Assembly (NCBI GenBank): GCA_905116865.2
Contig: CAJHNH020002019.1
Span: forward strand, 60,001-124,000
Length of the DNA: 64,000 nucleotides
DNA from: Candidula unifasciata
Lineage: Eukaryota > Mollusca > Gastropoda > Stylommatophora > Geomitridae
Direction of reading: 5' to 3'
Below, piece after piece: positions 11,194-20,018 of this stretch. The notes under the pieces are model-generated. The model was not told where the DNA came from. It did no database searches and saw nothing but the letters and a program-made list of their open reading frames with translations. A program made the translations under genes and the position numbers. Position 1 is the stretch's first letter, and each line of letters begins with the position of its first letter.

Positions 11194-11810
11194 CTAGACG
11201 AACAAAGAATACAAACACTACTTTAAATAAAAAACAAAATGGGTGCAATCGGCACTGAAAAGTTTGAAGACACGTTATTTTTTGATAATAATACGAAAGT
11301 GCATTTCAATGTTTAAAAACATCATGGCACAAGGTTGGTAACTTATAAGTGCTCCGTTTCTACTACTTCTAACTAAAGTCTGAGTCAGAAGAAGGTGCTC
11401 AGCGCTGTGCACGAACTTTTGTAGCACCGGGCGAGGCTCCTGAAATATTTTAGATACATTTTAAACTCAACATTTTGCACAGGCAGCGCCGCGTCTATTT
11501 TTTTTTTTTTTTCAATTTCCAACTTGGTAAGGATATTTTACGTGCCCAAACAATGCACACGGGCATTCGATTTCACTACCCAGAGACCATAGGGAATTAC
11601 TAGAAATTCCAGGAACAGAAAAATCACCCATCCTTCATAGGGACCTGAAACAGTGTGATCACTAGCACTTGAGGCGAACACAATACCTCCAGATCCGCAC
11701 CCCCGCAGCCCCCCCCCCCCCCCCCCCCTCCTTGCCCTTTGTGCCAATGTGAAAGAAAGAAAAGGAAACATGATGGCGGTGTATATTGTGTTTATTGTTT
11801 CAATTTTTCC

Positions 11811-11811
<1 letters not shown>

Positions 11812-11854
<43 letters not shown>

Positions 11855-11920
11855 ACACCCCCCCCACCCCCCCCCCCCCCCCCCCCCCACCCCCCCCCCC
11901 CCCCCCCCTCCCCCCCCCCC
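11812..11920. repeat. 109-bp nearly pure poly-C tract in intron 1 of copy A
   Basis: The run is almost entirely C on the plus strand, with a few A and one T. A shorter C run lies at 11710-11728. Because the receptor is on the minus strand, its transcript would carry poly-G. Homologous sites in B (30889-30902) and C (54538-54556) hold only short C runs. Confidence 0.9.
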
Positions 11921-11949
11921 AACAAAAAAAAAAACCCCTACTCTTTAGG

Positions 11950-12510
11950 ACTAATTTTTCTCATCAGTTTACAACTTTCTTCATGAAAGCCTCGTTTTGT
12001 TTTTGTCATTCCGTGTTTTTCTTTTTTACTTCTCAAACATCGGCTGCGAGAGTTCATATACGCCAGGGAAAATTGTAAATCTAACTAAAGGCATGGGACA
12101 CAAATTAGATGCATTCGAACATATGGACTTATGGACGTCGATACACAGTATATATGTTGATGAATTCAAGAAGCCTAACAATTCAGACAAATGTCTAGAC
12201 AATCCGCTACTCCAATCACTATAAGATATAGAAGAAGGCAATATATCGGGCTTACCAGGAAAAGAAGAGAACATAAAATCACTAATCTGGCAGTAACATT
12301 GGTAACACGTGGATTCATTAAGATGGAGGAAAAAAAAGGGGGGGGGGGAGGGAGACATTCAATTGAAACCCTCAGCCTTAGCTTGTTGAGAGAGACGAAA
12401 AGTGCTGGACCTGATTCCCTCCACAACACTGAAAGGGTTACATAAGAAAGAACGGGGTGAAGGACTAGGATGCGAACTCTAAAAGGCGTATAATAGCACA
12501 CACAAAATGG
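11950..12510. other. Intron 1 sequence of copy A, shared with B and C, no gene seen
   Basis: This is homologous to 31010-31530 in B and 54640-55110 in C (for example CGGCTGCGAGAGTTCA and ACAAATGTCTAGACA). The open frames in it differ between copies and look accidental. It contains a G run near 12340. Confidence 0.5.
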
Positions 12511-12524
12511 CGATGATAACATAC

Positions 12525-12690
12525 TTCTCCTTGTTGTTGTTCACCGGCTGTATACTCCAGCAGAAGGTTTTGGTTTTTGGTCCACTTCTGGACAGAATTT
12601 AAGTTTTCCGTGCATGTCCTTTTCAGATATTTAACAGGTGTATGCAGAATGCATTTTTTGCTCTCCTCTCTGGCAGATTCTCTCCGACTT
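12525..12690 (-). repeat. Interspersed repeat family 2, reverse copy in intron 1
   Basis: Reverse complement of the 655-822 element, recognised by CACCGGCTGTATACTCCAGC and the spaced TTTTCAGATATTTAAC block. Counterparts lie at 31565-31735 and 55185-55345. Confidence 0.5.
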
Positions 12691-13039
12691 CTATAAATAA
12701 TGGACTTGTACAACACGCATGCTAGTATACTATTCATACCTTAAAGTTTGTTTCGCATTTAGTATGCGTATTTGTTAGACCAACTGTGTGTGTGATTCTG
12801 TTATTATATTATCATGCTAGCTGGGCCTTATTCCCAGGAAATATCATAGTATGGGTTTAGGGTCAAGACTAACTGGAAGCTTTTCTTAAAACGTTTTGAC
12901 CTGACAGTTCAGAAGAGTGTTTTGCTTATTCAACAGTATAGTTACAAAGTAACAAAAATCATTTTCACGCAAAAGGTATACTGATCTTGAATCCAGTTAA
13001 ATTATTGCCTGATGCAACCACCGAATTATTTTTAAAAAA

Positions 13040-13320
13040 AAAGTTAAGGACCCTTTTCCACGCCTTTAGGCGTATAGGGCACACAGGGCTAGAGTTACAT
13101 TTTATAGACTAAAAGGCAAAACATGAGTGATGTGGTCAGCATCACAACGGCCACCTCTACTTTCCGGGTTGCACCCGATACCCACTTAAGGCTGGATTCA
13201 CCTGGGAAGCAAGATCATTTTTGTAAAATGTTCGGCTCCACCAGGGAGCGAACCCGTGACCTTCTTATCCGTGGCGAGCGTCTAGCTGCTCCGCAACGGC
13301 GACTGATAGATATGGAGGTC
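13040..13320 (-). repeat. tRNA-derived SINE family 1, nearly full length with tRNA-like head
   Basis: Sense is minus. The hairpin (CCACGCCTTTAGGCGTATAG), the core (GTGATGTGGTCAGCATCAC) and a head at about 13240-13310 are all present. In the head, the reverse strand gives CACGGGTTCGCTCCCTGG, which fits a Pol III B box. An upstream AGCTAGACGCTCGCC resembles the A box. Confidence 0.75.
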
Positions 13321-13419
13321 ATGAGCCTGAGGATTTATATCAGAATAGCTTGTGCTGACGCCAGGGACTGTGCAGGTTAGTGAGTTTAATTTTCCCCGAA
13401 CAAAAACAACAATTTCATC

Positions 13420-13490
13420 AACTTATCAGGGGTCGAACCCGGGTCTCACGCATGACACACTGACATGTAACCAACCGCTCCTAAAAAGGT
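13420..13490 (-). repeat. tRNA-like SINE head, block A
   Basis: The reverse strand reads GACCCGGGTTCGACCCC (B box), preceded by a GGAGCGGTTGGTTACATGTC segment. It is not a functional tRNA because no cloverleaf was seen. It lies directly beside the oppositely oriented SINE at 13517-13765, and the pair is conserved in B and C. Confidence 0.6.
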
Positions 13491-13516
13491 GCTTAAATGC
13501 ACATTATTATTATTAC

Positions 13517-13765
13517 GAGCCGTCGTGGTATAGACGCTCGCCTGCGAATAATAATGTCTTGGGTTCGGGTCGTGACAGGGGCGTTTTTTTTTTAATTAAT
13601 GATCCTGGCTCTCAGATCCCGTGTAAAGTCCTGGAAAGTAAAGGCTACTGGGGCGATGCTAACAGCATCACCCACCAATTACCGTTTCGTCTAATAATAT
13701 ATGTCTAGCCTTATATACCGAATACGCCTGAACAAGTGGAAAAGGGTCCTTTACTGTACGTTTAT
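13517..13765 (+). repeat. tRNA-derived SINE family 1, plus orientation, block A
   Basis: The head GAGCCGTCGTGGTATAGACG with GGGTTCGGGTCGTG (13560-13573) is followed by the family body, including GATGCTAACAGCATCACCC, and the 3' end AAAAGGGTCCTTTACT. Homologues are at 33508-33780 and 57110-57365. Confidence 0.75.
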
Positions 13766-14062
13766 TATTATTATTATTTCAATGTGATGAATAAAAATGA
13801 AAATACGGCATTTTTAAAAAGCATTAGACGTATGAAGAAAAGTAAACAATGAATACTTGTAAATATGAAAAATATTTTTTTTTTAAGGGGGAGGGATACT
13901 CGACCCCCTGAAATTTGCTTTGTTGGTGGGAGGGGTCTCAAGACCCCAGCTTTTATGGAATAGCCACATATTTTGCTAACAGTATCATATAAACTATAAC
14001 ATCAGGAACAAAAAATGACATAAACACATCATGTATGATTTCTTTTTTAACCAATGTTATAC

Positions 14063-14267
14063 CTAGAAGACTGACGTTCACAGAGTCCTTGAAGCCAATT
14101 TTAACAAAACATATGATATTGATAATATTTGTGGCGATACCAAAGAGGTTAATTGTTTGCCGTAACACAGTGAAGCAAACATACATATATATCGTCACAA
14201 TGATACTGTCTATCGTAAAACTTTCAGCAGATATCATTAGATGTGATGTGTTAGCGCTTTGAGACAT
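14063..14267 (-). pseudogene. GPCR copy A, exon 1 (N-terminus, TM1); exon itself intact
   Basis: This exon carries the start codon and TM1. The ATG at 14267 is preceded in frame by a stop, so it is the first possible start. The 68-codon reading begins MSQSANTSHLMIS, with an N-T-S glycosylation site. TM1 contains INLFGIATNIINIICF and ends KDSVNVSLLG at a phase-1 donor (CTAG then GTATAA, 14062 downward). This intron position and the FGIxTNxINI / DSVNxSLLG signature are typical of the gastropod chemosensory GPCR family. The exon is sound, but it belongs to a copy whose exon 2 is frameshifted. Confidence 0.87.
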
Positions 14268-14880
14268 TGTTCATGTTTATTTGTAGGGTTTTAACATCCT
14301 TCTCTTTAACACATTTGTGTAGACTCTCAAGTTCCGTCTTAAATAGAATATTGAATCAGTGCCAGCAATGACAAAGTAGCAAACCACTGAAAATTGAAAC
14401 AACAAATGAATGCAAACTTTTGTCTTTACAAGGACACATACAAGTTGAAATATCCTCCTTGATTATTTACAATTGCCCTGTCACAGCACTGTAATCAGAT
14501 AATATATAAATAACTAAAGTACACACATTACAAATCCGCAGTTAACAGCTACTTTAAAAATTAAGATAACGTTTTAAAAACATGATATGTGTACACAATA
14601 AAACACGATGTTAGGCAATTAGATAAACAGTGTCACTAGATGGCACTAATAATATCATGTCCTGAAAGAGTAACATTTTGCCACTATTTTTCATGACTGT
14701 ACCATATGAGCTGTGATATTATATGTGACATGGTAATTCAGTAGCCCGGTACGCTGTCAAATCTCCAGACATCAAATAATAGTACACAGTACAGACGATA
14801 CTTCGTAGACATTTGTAATTTAAGGGACGACATTGAATAGTATTTTCTTTTCAAATAATATGTGTCACTTTATCATAGGT
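14268..14880 (-). promoter_or_regulatory. Conserved upstream flank of GPCR copy A
   Basis: About 600 bp upstream of the start codon aligns with 34232-34920 (B) and 57829-58500 (C). It contains shared blocks such as AATTGCCCTGYCACAGCACT and CCATATGAGCTGTGA. The promoter role is inferred only from position and conservation. No transcription start was identified. Confidence 0.4.
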
Positions 14881-15179
14881 AAGCAATTAAATGGTCTGTA
14901 ATGTGTGGTCACGATTGGCAATGCAGCCAGCAGTCTTGGGTCAGCTAGGTCTCTTGGGAGGGTGAAAAACGAAAATTAGTAGCCTGCTGCTGTAAGTGAT
15001 CGAACAAAAAACACCTCCCTGTGGTGCAGAATATAAACTTTATCAGTAAGGATACAGGCTAACGGGGAAACGGCCACCTGGAAAGGAGTGGGCCCCGACA
15101 GGGTTGAAATACTGCACGAGACGCACCATGCTGTAAATATTATCTGAGTTATACCACCAGCAATCTATCCAATGTCTAT

Positions 15180-15565
15180 ACATATCAATACAATGTGTTC
15201 AATTATTTCAAAAAGGCATTTGATAGTGTATGGCATGCAGTATTCTGGGACACAAACCAAAAGTACAATATGGGTTAAACCCGCATACGTAGTATAGAAC
15301 ACCTCCATGCCATGGCCAGCAGTGTTATCACGTTAAACGGACAAACAGGAAGCTGGTTTCGAACAACAGTAGAAATCCGTCAGGACTGCCTCCTCTCTCC
15401 ACCACTGTTTAACATTTGTTTTAAAAAGGATGTTGACTGATAACATAGAACAACATCATAGAACAGTTAGTCTGGGAGGTCAAACTATAACAAACTTAAG
15501 GTTTCCAGATGGGTTGGCCAGATAAGAACAAGAGCTTGTCGAGCTTGTAAATTTAACAGAGTTAC
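15180..15565 (+). pseudogene. LINE reverse-transcriptase fragment, found only in block A
   Basis: Readable RT-domain pieces are FNYFKKAFDSVWHAVF, SIEHLHAMASSVITLNGQTG, then CLLSPPLFNI. The remains of the catalytic box region (SLGGQTITNLRF, then PDG where a DD pair is expected) follow. The order matches palm motifs of molluscan LINEs. Stops and the lost aspartates show it is dead. Its right edge abuts the shared segment at ATTTAACAGAG (15554-15564). Confidence 0.8.
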
Positions 15566-15765
15566 AGTATTGCAGGTATATGTATGTATGTAATTGATAG
15601 CAAAGGCGAATATGAACAAACCCACCAGTTATCCACTTCGATGACACCGAGTCGAAATTGTATGGTTACTAATTGATCGTTATTCTCTACTGATCTTCTT
15701 CTGTGTAAAGGGTATAATTCTTGACATGTAACTGTGTTACATACAAGTGCTCGACGACTCCGCTT

Positions 15766-15860
15766 AGAGTAGAGGTTCTTAAACTGGGTACCAGGGCACC
15801 CACGGGTGCCGCAAGCGTATGACAGGGGTGCTTCTGCAGTGACCAAGAAAAGTCGGCTAA
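15766..15860. repeat. hAT-like short element end (tentative) and empty LTR site
   Basis: GAGGTTCTTAAACTGGG followed by a run of G/C-rich GGGTGCC motifs resembles the ends of hAT-type non-autonomous elements. It is shared with B (40398-40490) and C (62826-62918). The site at 15857-15861 (CATTG) is uninterrupted here, whereas B and C carry an LTR directly after it. Confidence 0.4.
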
Positions 15861-16034
15861 ACATTGTGAAATTATTAAGAAGGCATGCAGATACTTAAGC
15901 AATTAAATTTAAGTTGACTTTCCTCCCCTCTGTCGAAAAGAGTTCATTGTTTGTTTAACACTCAGCCTTGTTTTATACTGCATAAAATGCCAACCTTTAC
16001 GCTAAGAATTGTTCTTGTATTTATCTCGAGGTGT

Positions 16035-16119
16035 GACCGATAACCTACCTGAATTCGTTAAGGTGCAGTCTATATGTAAAGTAGACTGCACCTTAACGAA
16101 TTCAGGTAGGTTATCGGTC
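16035..16119. repeat. Perfect 38-bp inverted repeat with 9-nt spacer
   Basis: The left arm 16035-16072 (begins GACCGATAACC, ends GCAGTCTA) and the right arm 16082-16119 are exact reverse complements, separated by TATGTAAAG. The right arm runs directly into a family 1 SINE body, suggesting a template-switch or snapback event, or an assembly artefact. Confidence 0.9.
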
Positions 16120-16290
16120 GACCGAGCCTCAAATGGGTACCAGGATGGGCTGTCCTGAGAAAGTAAAGACGGTCGGCGTAATGCTGACCACATTACCCAC
16201 CAAGTGCCGATTGGTCTGTAAAAATATGGGTGCTCTTCCCATATGCCCGATGCGCCTAAAGGCGTGTAAAGGGATGTTTACTTTACTTTA
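16117..16290 (+). repeat. tRNA-derived SINE family 1, 5' truncated
   Basis: The body begins GTCGACCGAGCCTCAAATGG, then GTAATGCTGACCACATTACC, the hairpin GCGCCTAAAGGCGTG and the tail TTTACTTTACTTTACT. It has no tRNA head, because its 5' side is replaced by the inverted repeat. Confidence 0.75.
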
Positions 16291-16584
16291 CTATATGTAA
16301 AGTAATGGTTACATTGTCTCAGCAGACACATGAGACTATCCAAGTTTGTCTGCCTCAGTTCGCGGAAAGACAACTCACGACCTAAAGAAAATCCGAGGAA
16401 AACTAAGAAAATAGTATCCTAGTTACCTTTTTTGTTTGGATTTGTTTCGGTTAGGAACGAACAGGCACCGGAAGGCAATGCGTTAACCGCATAAAAGTGT
16501 TGCTAACAGCTGCTTGGCTCCGTCAAAATTACAGACATCTGGATTGCAATTATTATGATTTAGTACAACAAGGATAAGACATCT

Positions 16585-16750
16585 TCAATCCATGATGAAG
16601 AAGAAAATACTATAATATACAATGCATCCAAACAGATTCATCTTCAAACGCCGACATTTGTTTCTTTAGCCAGGGTCATCCATGATGAAGATAATTTCTG
16701 TAAATGGAAATGAAAAGGCTATAATATAAAATGCATCCAAACAGCTTCAT
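16585..16750. repeat. Imperfect direct duplication
   Basis: CATCCATGATGAAGA followed by TATAATATACAATGCATCCA (from about 16590) recurs from about 16678 as TATAATATAAAATGCATCCA. No ORF is involved. Confidence 0.6.
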
Positions 16751-16989
16751 TCATCGCTTTAAGAAGATGGTGCTCTGATTTAAGAAGAGACGAACGGAGA
16801 ATTACGAAACAGGCTCTGAAATGTAAAATAGAGGAACTGAGAAAATAGGACGAAGTGTTTGCACAGAATAGAATAAGTAGACTGCGTTCTCTGTTTGACA
16901 TGTTGTGGTAGAATCAGACACAGAATGAATGACAACAGGCTTACATTGTGCGACTGCTGCCTCATATTCCATGAGACACGGCGTACGTT

Positions 16990-17260
16990 TGTTTGTGTGT
17001 GTGTGTGTGTGAGGGAAGGGGTAATTTTTTCTTATAGTTGTTTTTGTTGTGTGTGTGTGTGTGCATATGTTGCTGCACGGGTTGTGAGCGCGGTTTGTAA
17101 TTTGTGGATACCAGGCTCGTGAGTAGTAAACTATGTCCCTTTTCATTAGACTGGACACTGGGCACTAGACAATGGACACTGGACACTAGACAATGGACAC
17201 TGAACACTTGACACAAGAAATCGGACACCGGACACTGTAGACTAGACACTGGACAATGGA
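16990..17260. repeat. GT microsatellites and GGACACT-type minisatellite
   Basis: GT runs lie at 16991-17010 and 17049-17063. From about 17150 to 17265 a degenerate 7-15 bp motif around GGACACTAGACAAT repeats many times. Confidence 0.85.
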
Positions 17261-17393
17261 CCTTGGACCCCTAGTGCTACCACCCTGCCTGAATTGACTG
17301 CAATGCCCGCTTTGTCATTCAGGCGCTGCTGTCCCGTTTTTTTTAATGTTGTGTAAGGGAAGGGCAGGGCGAGGTGTACCCCACTGGACCACC

Positions 17394-17396
<3 letters not shown>

Positions 17397-17438
<42 letters not shown>
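17397..17438. repeat. CT dinucleotide microsatellite
   Basis: About 20 uninterrupted CT units. It lies in the stretch 15920-18817, which separates the first two blocks and has no counterpart at the B/C junction. Confidence 0.95.
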
Positions 17439-17441
<3 letters not shown>

Positions 17442-18203
17442 ATGCTTAACAAATATACGTATAGTAGTTTATATATATATTTTTTAAATCATTATACAAA
17501 GCATAATTTTATTGATTCGTCAGCCACACTGGCTTTTAACAGGTGCATTTATACATTTAATAGGTATCAACAACACTAATATTCAAAAAAAAAAAAATTA
17601 CATAGGCATAAAAAAACACTAATAGTTATATATACAAATAGCAAGGTATAAACAATACTGATATTTACATAGATAGTCGTAAATTTAGATAGTTAGGGGC
17701 GACGTAGACACCTCATTGTCTTGTATTTTCGTTTTCATATATAAATACGACAATGATTTTTTATGTTGTTTATGTGTAGAAAAGGACAACTCGTGTACTT
17801 TAAACCCAATATCTGTCCCTCCCTGTGGTTTTTGTGTTTCACATACTTTTAATAATATGTCTTTATATAATGTATTGTGGTGCTTTGAAAGGCTTTTGGT
17901 GCTAGTTGTATTATATTCGTCGTAACAATGGTAAGTTTTGCTGCACTGGGATATCATCCCATCCCCCTCGTATCCTAATTTAAAAAGCCTCGGGGTTCTC
18001 CTCTCGTAGAGTTTTCTATCTCTACAGGCCTGGCAGTCTAACTAGACGTTACCCTCAGTGGAAACAAATAGAGCTTAGGAGAAGACAGATTTCAGAGGGA
18101 AACCATTGATCGTAGATACTAAAGAACTCAAAGCGAAGATGAGGCCTTACAACGTTAAAAAGGTCGTCGCTCCTGAGGTCTCAATAGAGAGAGTCTGTGT
18201 ACA

Positions 18204-18330
18204 TGTACATATTTCGTGTTTACAGTGTTAATCCAGTTAATAAACATATTTGGTATCACAGCAAACATTATCAACGTCATATGTTTTATAAATCAAGGCT
18301 TCAACGACTCCATCAACATCAGTCTTCTAG
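18204..18330 (+). pseudogene. Orphan diverged GPCR TM1 exon on the opposite strand
   Basis: The plus strand reads TYFVFTVLIQLINIFGITAN, then IINVICFINQGF, then NDSINISLLG. It stops at CTAG followed by a GT donor (18331), the same phase-1 junction as exon 1 of copies A-C. Roughly two thirds of residues match the TM1 segment of those copies. The preceding codons in this frame hit a stop at 18174. A plausible N-terminal reading (from ATG 18139) is in another frame, so this looks like a frameshifted relic of a more distant paralogue. No TM2-TM3 or TM4-TM7 exon was found downstream on the plus strand. Confidence 0.75.
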
Positions 18331-18339
18331 GTATAGTAT

Positions 18340-19500
18340 TAACAATCTAGTTACATTTGTTAAGATCAGTAACGGTGGTGTGATACTTGCATGGGACTGC
18401 TGTAGAAGATGAAAAAATGAAAAAAACAAAAACAAAACATTAGACGGTGGATCACTTTGGGTCATAAATCGATTCAACCATAAGTTGGCTAACGGAAATT
18501 TCATAGAAAGTAAATGCAGCATAGGTTTTAGTTAAAGCTACAATCGAAAGAATTAAATTCTTAAAACAGGGTTTTATCCCATGTGGCTTGGTCTCCCTCT
18601 GCAGAGCCGCTAGCCGCATGCCGAGAGTATCATGCAAAGTACGAACTCCCTAGCTCTAGTAATCTCAGTTAAAATTTCACTCCTGAATTAAATGAACGAG
18701 GTAATTGTTAAACGAACCCATGACATTCAGGGTGCACAACAAACGGCTTAGCATTTCGCCATTGAGACCTTCATTGCAATATGGATAATCTAATTCTGAT
18801 TAGTAAAATCGAGTACAGCACAAAGCATAAACCGCATCAGGTCAATGGTGTTAAAGACGCCATTTGGTTTGTATATACACAAAATGTACATTTCTTTCAG
18901 GATCTCTAAGGCAAAGTGCTCAGTTTGCTTCGTGCTTTGACAGTCATGGGTTCGTTTCGTTCTGTTCAAGAGTAATAAAAATGTGGGGGAGACGGCAGTA
19001 AAGTTAATAGCAAGAAATTCTTTGAAATGTGACTAAAAAGCTTAACGAAAATGGAAAGCAGAAAGAAAAAAAAAACGTGCACAAAACAACACAAAACAAC
19101 GTCTCAGCCGGTGGCCTTTCTCAAACAATAATGAACTTCGCAACGTAACAAAGAGGAGAGTATTCAAATCTCTCAGGGGCAACTAAATAAAAACGAAATT
19201 GATGTGGAGTGAATGAAAAACACTAAAATAAACGAAGGCTCCAAAAATATACACAAAGAATTAAAAAAAAGTACTCTTGTTATTATATAATATAAAAGTA
19301 GGGAAACAAGATTTAAAGGAATACACATCCTTATGATATATAAATGGCACTGATAAGAGGTAGAAATACAGTAATAATATTAAATTAAAAAAAATTACAA
19401 TTTAAAATAATGAAGATATAAATTTGATAATAGTAAAAGAGTTTAGATGAAGGTATGTTGGACAATGATTTCACACGGACTAAGAACAGCTAGGCTGTAG
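18340..19500. other. Junction and left edge of block B, no gene seen
   Basis: The sequence up to 18817 has no counterpart at the B/C junction. From 18818 it matches 47788-48480. It is AT-rich with only accidental frames. Confidence 0.5.
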
Positions 19501-20018
19501 ATGAGATTTTTCAAATTGAGGCGCGTGGTACAATCGCCAGAGATTTTAATGCTGTGACAGCTGTATCAACTTTACCTCTGTGGTCAGAGCTAATAAAATG
19601 GAGAGGGATATGTTTAAATGTCTTCTTGTCAATATCGATGAGATATTCCCAGAATACGAATAATACGAGTAATAAAGAACTTGTATTGGCAGCAAACAGC
19701 AGTTATACAAATTACCAACTGTTTAGGTACATTTCAGAGCGTAAAGAGGGGCGTACGACAAGGATGTGTACTATCACCTGATTTATTTTTAACTATACAG
19801 TGAATATATAAGGAGATCTTTAATTGATATGTCCGCAATTGTGGTTGATGGGCACACTATAAACAACTTAAGTAATGCTGATGATACAGTCTTGATAGCA
19901 ACAAGTCGGAAAGAACTACAGCAAATGATAAACATTGTGGTGTTGGAAAGCGGAAGAATGGGCCCCAGTTTAAACACTGGGAAGACAGGGGCAATGGTAG
20001 TATTAAAAATTATTTCTA
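19500..20018 (+). pseudogene. LINE reverse-transcriptase fragment, block B (5' part)
   Basis: Scattered frames give the RT palm: VKRGVRQGCVLSPDLF-type residues (about 19742-19790), then GHTINNLSNADDTVLIATS (19849-19908) with the catalytic DD pair, then ESGRMGPSLNTGKTGAMVV. Frameshifts separate them. The element is cut at 20019 by a roughly 2.4-kb insert and resumes at 22455. The same element in C is uninterrupted (48460-49530). Confidence 0.82.

Larger units (their letters stand above)
5745..15920. repeat. Segmental duplication block A (GPCR copy A)
   Basis: First of three paralogous blocks. Homology to blocks B and C begins near a shared stretch containing CAATGTGGGAAAACAAAATA (5768-5787; compare about 23412 and 49958). 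It continues through the foldback element, exon 3, intron 2, exon 2, intron 1, exon 1 and the upstream flank. The flank ends near 14880. A separate shared segment, 15555-15920, matches B at 40180-40496 and C at 62600-62924. Compared with B and C, this block lacks the roughly 4-5 kb that carries the Gypsy-like and Helitron relics. It has instead a LINE reverse-transcriptase fragment at 15180-15565. Edges were judged by eye and are approximate. Confidence 0.8.

Noticed and set aside
11538..12078. Several frames of about 66-109 codons rich in proline or glycine
   Set aside because: They are translations of the poly-C tract in different frames and have no conserved counterpart in B or C.
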